NCBI GenBank assembly: GCA_037501455.1
Contig: CM074858.1
Location: 80,822,501-80,886,500 of the forward strand
Reading direction: 5' to 3'
DNA from: Lantana camara
Taxonomy: Eukaryota; Streptophyta; Magnoliopsida; Lamiales; Verbenaceae
DNA: 64,000 nt
Position 1 is the stretch's first letter; every line of letters starts with the position of its first letter. Positions 57,418 through 64,000 of this stretch are shown here, piece by piece. Under the pieces are notes generated by a model, which had not been told where the DNA came from, made no database searches, and saw only the letters and a program-made list of their open reading frames with translations. The translations under genes and the position numbers were made by a program.

Positions 57418-57882
57418 GTGTTCCGCTTTTCAGAAAAGCGGAACACCCAAAAATTAATTTTTTTTTTTAATGTTCCGTTGGTCCGCCGTTTCCAAGAGCG
57501 GATATACTGTGTAGTTATATTTAACCGCGGGACCCCACGAGCAACCTTTGACAAGAGTGGATTGCTTACCAACAGTTGTTCCGCTATTAGAGATAGCGGA
57601 ATTAGGGTGATTTTCACGCTTCCAAAACCTGCGAGATATCGCCAACTCAGGGCGAGATTTTCCCTGTGCTACAGTAGTTCCGCTAGTCCGGAAGGCAGAA
57701 CCACAATATCTTAAATTTAAACAACTGATAATTGGCACAGTGATTCCGCATTCGTGAAAGGCGGAAATTTTACTAACTGCTACAGTTGTTTTTTCACACA
57801 GAAACCATGGTGTTACTGAATTTAGGATTTTATTTTATTTTCTTTTCTGCATAGTAATTCCGCTATTCTAGAAGATGGAATA
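57418..57882. repeat. array of six TTCCGC/GCGGAA inverted repeats
   Basis: Units: 57418-57446 (13-bp perfect stem GTGTTCCGCTTTT, loop CAG), about 57473-57506, 57579-57601 (TTCCGCTAT/ATAGCGGAA), about 57677-57703, 57752-57772 (TTCCGC/GCGGAA) and about 57850-57880. Spacing is roughly 55-105 bp. Stems share TTCCGC; loops and inner arms differ. It ends about 80 bp before a possible first exon of the PMD gene. Confidence 0.8.
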
Positions 57883-57962
57883 TTCAGATCTGAAACCCAC
57901 GCAGCAAACCCTTTTTCCCCTAAGTTACCCCTTTTCACTTTGTAGAATTTACGGATGTAAGC

Positions 57963-58145
57963 ATGAATATTACCAAATCGGTGGACGTTCCTCCTGAGGA
58001 TTATCTGATCGATGGCGAGTGGTGGTGTGGGCTGTTTATTCGACGACCTCGTCTTGGACCCGTGAGGCCCCGCATTCGTTGTTGCGCAGCCGTTGGTGGA
58101 AGAGTTAGCCCTTTGCCCCGCCTACAACTTGAATCCGATTTTGAG
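57963..58145 (+). CDS. possible first exon of the PMD gene
   Basis: The ATG at 57963 opens 61 codons ending LESDFE, followed by GAG/GTATAA, a donor-like site at 58146. Joined to the acceptor TTCTGTAG at 60076 it is in phase 0 with the PMD ATG at 60086 and has no stop. I do not recognise the peptide (Arg/Pro-rich). The 1.9-kb intron is plausible but unproven; it may equally be 5' UTR or unrelated. Confidence 0.3.
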
Positions 58146-60076
58146 GTATAAATTCTGAGCTTTAGTGGTATGTAATTGCTTGAAATCGTGCATAGCATTC
58201 AGGTCTGTTAGGTTTAATGTTTTTTTACGAAAAGGTCAGTTGTTTCTAGAAATTAGTGCAATGCCTGTCGGAATTTTTTTTTTTAATTTTTTTTGGACAT
58301 GACCTTGTTTCAACGTTTATGCTACAAATTTACCACATTCAGAAAGTTGGGTAAGAAGTTGTCCCTTTCTTGTTCCCCAAATCCTTTTTCACCCAAAATT
58401 TCGTTGTCGGAGTGTGTAGTTTAATAATGAAAAGGACCCTTTCATGGTCCCCAACTGCTGAAATCTGTGTAAATGTGGGTACATGATCGCGTTGGAGGGC
58501 CACCATTTCTTACATTTAATTGTTATGGGTAAGGAATAGAAGTACAGGGCCACCATTAACGTTTCGAAACCTTATTTGGCCAAAAATAGGTAAACCCGTC
58601 ATCAAGTGTAGTGAATATATTATTTAGTTAAGGCCTCAAGCTTTAGGCAAGAAATGGGCTGTTTAGGATGACTATGCAATCACTGATCTTAAATCATTAG
58701 TGAATGCTTTCAAGCCTTATTTGGCCAGAAATGGGTAAACCCGTAATCAAGATTTGTGAATATATGATTTTCAAGCTTTGAAGGTTTGAAGCTTTTTAGG
58801 CTTTTTAGGCTGACTATGCAATCATCTTTTTAACCAAGTTATCATAGACATATATTAACTAAAATTTTGTAAAAGCTTTCATGTATGGTTGATGGTTTAA
58901 ACATCTGCGCAATCTGGTAATTAAATATATCCATTAAATACTTCCATTAAAACCAAAAAGTAGGTGGCATGAATTGCAACGACTGTCCCACGTTGGTGTA
59001 GTTCGAATAATAGAGGCAATCTTGGTGTAATTTAATGAAATTATGCACTGGTTGCCAAAATTGTTGTAGTTAAATGTTTGTTATAAGCAGTATGAAAGTG
59101 CAGCTCTTGTTTGTTGGAAATTACACATACCCCTCAACAACATAACAATTTATGGATAATTAGACATACCTCCCCTCCCATCAGAAATTAGGTGGTCTGT
59201 ATCACGAGGGGTGTGGCTGTTGATGTAGTTGGAATATGAGAGGGGTGATACTTGCATTAAATGGATTCCTGAGGCAATTAAAAGGCTGTAATAGTTAATT
59301 GTTTATTGTACCAAAACTGTTTGGTTGATTATTAAAGTGAGAAAAGTGTATTAGAGGATCTTTTGAAATGCAATGTCATTGAATTATTGCATTAATTGGT
59401 TTATGTTTTTCGATAAAGAGTTGAATAAGTAATGTTATTAGTCAACACTAAAATATGGTGGCATTTAATGGAAATCCACTGTGAAGTAAAATGGGAACTG
59501 ATCATGAACTGAGAATTGATGATAATATGACCTCCATAAACATTAGTTTCAGGATTTAGTTAAATTTTACATTGTATGAGCGTTTAATGCATTCTGAAGC
59601 ATTTCAGATTAGTATTTTATGTAATATATGGCAGGTAGATATGAACTTTTGAAATATGGAGAAACAGTGCAGTTCTTAAATTTTTTTATTATTTTTTTTT
59701 TCTGTTGTTAATTTATCTTATTATGCCAGTCTGTTGTAGAATGTGTCATTGTATTATGTATTTCTTGTTTTGCGTAACAGTTGAGTGAATGGGCATTTTA
59801 TTGTTTTGTAAACCTGAGCATATTAAATACTTGTTGGGCATCAGTCAGCATAGTAAATAACATTTATAGGCAATCTCAAAATTATTTTTACTTTCCTAAA
59901 AACCATCTGAATCCAGTGTGTAATGCTATGTTAACTATTGATTATCAAAATCCAGGTTTGACTGCTCTGTTTTTATCCATTTTCTGGAATTTTTTTGCAC
60001 CAGTTGCAATTTAATTGGTGGAAATTTACTATTTTTAATAAATTATGTTACTGACTTTTTTTGCGGGATTCTGTAG
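58146..60076 (+). other. putative first intron or upstream region of the PMD gene
   Basis: AT-rich and noncoding. It holds a worn tandem duplication of about 145 bp (58565-58692 and 58710-58834; both with CCTTATTTGGCC and GACTATGCAATCA). No other gene seen. Confidence 0.5.
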
Positions 60077-62279
60077 GTCATTGCAATGGAAGATACATAT
60101 GGTCCTCTAGATGGAAGTGTACTGTATGAGCAAGAAGATCATAGGAGCAGAAATGTTATTGATGGTCAACACGGAGGAATCGATGGTACATTGGCATGTC
60201 GCCACCGGAGGCCAGGATTCTATGCGCAGGAATCGAGTCGCTTTCATTTGGAAATACATCCGCTGGTCATCAGGTATCTATATGATATGGGTTTCTACGG
60301 AATGTATAGAGCAGCAGAGATGGATGTTGACCGACACTTGATAACCGCATTGGTAGAGAGGTGGAGGCCGGAGACGCATACCTTCCATTTGCCAGTGGGT
60401 GAGGCTACGGTAACGCTGGAAGATGTGGCCATTCTATGGGGCCTCCCGATAAGAGGTCGTGCGGTTAGCGGTGCAGACTTAGACAACATTGATTGGCGAG
60501 AGGCTTGTGAGCGTTTGTTGGGGTGGGTTCACACCAAGTAGTCTGAAAGGATGGGGTGTTAAGCTGACTGATCTCTGGAGTTATATGATGAACCATCCAA
60601 TTGGCGGTGATAGTTCTGATCATGAGGTCCTTATTTGGGCCCGTTGCGCCATTTTGTTGCTGATGGGAGGTCTTATGTGGCCGGACAGCAATGGGAACAT
60701 AGTTTCTTTAATCTATCTTTTAAATCTTGGGTACAGACCTCCACCTTTGGACGACGAAGAATGGGTTGAGGACGTTCAAGAGGTCATCGCCGAGGTTGCA
60801 AGCTACAGTTGGGGGAGCGCATTACTTGCTCAACTGTATCGTGAGTTGTGTTCTGCAGCTCAAAGGTCCAGCCACAACATAGGCGGCGCCCTACAACTCC
60901 TGCAGGTCCTTACACTTAAATTTAGTTCATTTGATTTATACGTTCGAGTTGATGTGTTTAATTTTCATCTTACGCCATGTAGATTTGGGCTCTGTCAAGG
61001 ATTACCCCACTTGCTCCTGCTTGGGTCTATGGTAGGATCGACGTCGGGCGAATGGCTGTTCTCGGGGTAGATCTTCACCCGGCACCGTATGGAGCACAGT
61101 AAGTTCCTTCTTGCAATTACAGTAGCAAAGGGATACCTATCATTGTATGATAATTGTCTTATTAGCTGAAATCTCTTGGCTGTTGAGGATGTAGAATACC
61201 ATAAGTACTTTAATACCGTATTTTGATAACTTAGAGGCTGATATTGGCTGGTTCAATGTGTTGGTATGCTGATCTTTTTTATTGCAATCCAAATATATAG
61301 TGGTGTATAACTGTATGTTGATATGCTGACAACCGTAATCTGTTTTTTCAGTTGGGTGCATTACAGTAGTTGGGTGAAAACAGTGGCGCACAATGTGAGG
61401 ATGATTAGACAAGTTCTTGACCGTTTGCAACCAAACGAAGTGAGTCTTAAGCTGATATGGATGAGTCACTGTGCGTATTTGTTTAATATTAGATGTAAAT
61501 GATATTTTCCAAACTTTGCAGTTTGTTTGGAGGCCATATGATGCGCAACAAGTGGAGTATGAGGAGCTGCCTCTCTATATAGGGCGAGAGTTGTGGATGG
61601 CTAGAGTACCCCTCATAAACTGGGCCATGGTGGAGTGGCATTATCCAGATCGTGTGGCACGTCAGTTTGGGTACGTCCAGGGCATACCACTCAGTGTTGA
61701 TCACCAGATTCATGATTTCTTACACGGGCGTAGGAGGCAGGGAAAAGTTGGTCGTTCATGGATACAGTTTCATTCAGTCTCTGTTCAAATTTGGGATAAC
61801 AAGGAGAACCATATTTACCGATTTCCCAATGGGGCGGGCATAGGGGTGACTGAGGATTATTGGAGCTGGTATCTTAGCATCACTCGTCGTTGGATATCTC
61901 CAACATCACCTCGCATGGCGCTGAGCGCGAACTACACCGCTGACGAATTGCAACATTTGGATGGCTACCACCCGCCCGACGTGAAGTTCCCTTGGAAAGT
62001 GGTAATTGAATTTACCTTTAAATGCCTTTTATCATGTCTTTTTCTTCCAAAACTTATTGAAGTTAGAAGCACTGTCATACATTTCTCTTTACATTTCTCA
62101 ACACAAATCTGGTATAGGCTGTTACAACAAATCTGTATAGGGACAATGAGTACATCTCTGCTTTTCATCATCCCTTTAGGATTTATGGGCAATAATGAGT
62201 TGGAGCAGACTTTCTTATGAATTTAGCATATCCTCCATATTCCTAACGAAACAATCTTGTGTTATTGGCAGGACGAATG
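60077..62279 (+). pseudogene. plant mobile domain (PMD, MAIN-like) gene, frameshifted and cut by an LTR
   Basis: Exons: 60077-60905, 60983-61098, 61352-61439, 61522 to about 61998-62001, and 62272 on. All junctions are GT-AG and keep phase. Recognisable PMD text: HPLVIRYLYDMGFYGMYR, THTFHLPVGEATVTLEDVAILWGLPIRG, WGSALLAQLYRELCSAA, IGGALQLLQ/IWALSRI, WRPYDAQQVEYEELP, VPLINWAMVEWHYPDRVARQFGYVQGIP and SWYLSITRRWISP. PMD proteins (MAIN, MAIL1 and the phosphatase-7-like long forms) are nuclear and act in silencing of repeats and genome stability. One base too many in the TTGGGGTGGG run (about 60514-60525) shifts the frame between LLG and GFTPSSLKGW. A Tekay LTR starts at 62280 after GACGAATG. ATG 60086 is the likely start if the upstream exon is not used. 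Confidence 0.85.
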
Positions 62280-64000
62280 TGTAACGCCCCGATTTTCAGA
62301 CAGTCAGGTACGCTCGACACGTGTGGGTTTTGAGCGTTAGGATTTTATTTTATTAATTTCGTTTAATTGATTTAGACGTGTTATATTAATTCTTATCAAT
62401 TGTTTTCAACATGATTACGTGAAATTATATGATATTCATTTCAAATTGAGAATTCTTGTATGAATGGAATTTAATTATTACATGAATTAATTGTCCAATT
62501 TGAATTAATTGCCAAATTGTCCTTAAGTGTTCATTTCCTTTTCTTTAAGGACTTAATTGCATGAAAACCCTTGAGGGCTAAATTGATCACTTTCTAAACT
62601 TGATATCCTCAATTGCATAACTTATGGTATTTGGAGGATTGATCATCAATATTACAATATTTCCCTAGACATGTCGGTATTTACATCTCTCCCTTGTTCT
62701 TCATTTTCATTTCATCAAAAATCATCATCTATTTTGCTCCCTTGTCTACCGAACCAGAACCCCAAGAAAAGGGAGAGGGATTTCATTGATTTCATCCAAG
62801 CTTCCAAGGAAATTGCATGCTTAGGAGCTCAATCATCTAGCTTCATCATCTTCTTCCATTTATTTTCATCTCAAGGTATATATGAGCATATATATGATCT
62901 CTTGATAATTATGCATGAAGCTAGGGTTATGATTTCCATATAATAGCTTGTGTATATGAGGCTAGGAGCATGATTCTAAGCTTTAGAATTTAATGGATAC
63001 ATGGAATCTTGAGAAATATAGGATTATGTGGTGAATTCATATATGAGTTAAAGTTGATGAATTGGGATGATTAAGCATGGAACAAGTGTTTATATTGTGT
63101 TTTATTGCACTTTAAGCATGTATGCTTATCTCTCTTCATGGATTATTATGTTTGGGATTGAAATATATGAGTACTGTGGAGATTTGTGGTGTTTTCGTGC
63201 TCCCCTGTTTTCTCCCCTGTTCTGCTGCATCTTCTGTAAAACGGGAACGGCCCTTCCCGTTCCCTTTGTAAACAGGGAACGGCCGTTCCCATGATTTGAA
63301 TAGTCGCAGGGCGGCGAGGACGGGAACGACCGTTCCCATTTTGGCTTGCAAGCCGGAACGGCCGTTCCCATCTTCGGGAGCAGTTTCGGGAGTGGGGGAA
63401 CGGCCCTTCCCATTTTGTATTAAAACCTGGAACGGCCGTTCCCATACCCCTGGAAGTGCAGAAACATTCTGCACAAAATGGGATTTTTGGGACGTCGTTC
63501 CAATGGCTTATTTGATCCCGAATTGCTATTATATGATTGATTATATGTCGAAACAACATGTTTTCATGCTACATTGTGTATTGCTCGATGTCTCGTGTCT
63601 GAACATGCCGTGCGTTATTATATGAACAATATGCTTGAATGGTTGTCTCATGCACGTACATTGTTTCGTTTCTTGTCCAGTTATTCTCCAGGGTGGAGAT
63701 TATGGATCATGAGCACGTTCACGCATTCACGAGTCGTATATCGCCTGTCAGGTGAGGTTTAATTTCTAGTTATATAGAACCCGTATAGCCTTTACGTGAT
63801 TGTTTTAACCAAAAGGTATTTATAGTTATATTTTCATGAAATCATTTGTCGTTTCAAGTTATATTATTGTTCATTAATCAAGCAAGTAAAGCATGTTAGT
63901 GTTCACCAATCAAAGCATGCCATGTTCATGAATGCAAGCAAGTGAGTGAAGGGCGCTGGATTGGTTTTGTGCCAATGATTGTCCGTCCAATCACAGGAGG
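62280..64000 (+). mobile_element. 5' LTR of a plus-strand Tekay element, runs off the window
   Basis: TGTAACGCCCCGATTTTC starts directly in the PMD exon (left flank GAATG). It has the palindrome array (63243-63444) and the conserved CAG/GTGAGGTTTAATTTCTAG donor (GT at 63752). The window ends before the LTR does. Confidence 0.88.
63243..63444. promoter_or_regulatory. palindrome array, GGGAACGG type, window-end LTR (6 units)
   Basis: Units start at 63243, 63275, 63322, 63353, 63396 and 63428 (steps 32, 47, 31, 43, 32). 963-1164 bp from the LTR start, close to the offset in the other LTRs. Confidence 0.9.

Noticed and set aside
60295..60489. Minus-strand frames over the PMD exons (also 61489-61713)
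   Set aside because: Shadows of the plus-strand exons, which have conserved PMD text and splice sites.
13270..63444. Palindrome arrays as CRISPR-like repeats
   Set aside because: Plant nuclear DNA, repeats too short, spacers not unique units of constant length in a long array, and no cas genes.

Overview
This is nuclear DNA of a flowering plant, probably a eudicot; I do not claim a species. The evidence is AT-rich intergenic sequence built almost wholly of plant-type retrotransposons (Ty1/copia, Ty3/gypsy chromoviruses, an L1-type LINE with a plant RNase H domain, tRNA-derived SINEs), plus one host-type gene with GT-AG introns coding for a plant mobile domain (PMD, MAIN-like) protein. There are no bacterial, viral or organellar genes, and no rRNA, true tRNA or CRISPR.

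Layout. 1-7747: minus-strand Ty1/copia element (5' LTR 5779-7747), inserted into a non-autonomous Tekay-like element (internal part 7748-10999, 5' LTR 11000-17635). That LTR is itself split by a solo LTR (14353-17085, TSD CGGAA). 17636-23355: decayed minus-strand chromovirus of CRM type, split by a solo copia LTR (20689-22631, TSD ACCAA). 23356-26280: 3' end of a plus-strand Tekay element. 26281-27135: a SINE and a piece of a reverse LTR. 27136-28890: no gene seen. About 28.9-43.58 kb: L1-type LINE, split in the middle of its reverse transcriptase by a gag-only, non-autonomous Tekay-like element (32777-41449, TSD TGTTT). 43.6-44.87 kb: a 102-bp tandem repeat interrupted by a 687-bp LINE-derived non-autonomous element with a 15-bp TSD. 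44873-55103: complete young Tekay chromovirus with an intact 1508-codon gag-pol, two 2705-bp LTRs differing at about 4 sites, and TSD GTAAA. 55.1-57.2 kb: three SINEs and a second LINE-derived element with an 11-bp TSD. 57.4-57.9 kb: array of TTCCGC/GCGGAA hairpins. 57963-62279: PMD gene, broken by a frameshift and by a Tekay LTR (62280 to the window end) inserted in its last visible exon.

How the parts relate. Only the 44.9-55.1 kb element has a full gag-pol. The related elements at 7.7-17.6 and 32.8-41.4 kb have no pol, but they keep its cis-acting signals (primer site, polypurine tract, LTR structures), so they look like passengers of a Tekay enzyme supply.

The most unusual observation concerns structures shared by the Tekay-type LTRs, which otherwise differ in sequence. 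(1) Arrays of six (once four) short GC-rich palindromes set in pairs whose centres lie 31-34 bp apart. The palindrome sequence is different in each family, but all members of one array match and the spacing is kept. (2) Two consecutive hairpins with invariant self-complementary loops (CATG and TTGCAA) and stems that covary. (3) A splice-donor and splice-acceptor pair about 0.7-0.86 kb apart inside the LTR. (4) A covarying 9-11-bp inverted repeat around GCTAGGCGGG. The non-autonomous elements also carry an array of GAGAGA-CCCCG-TCTCTC hairpins with compensatory changes.
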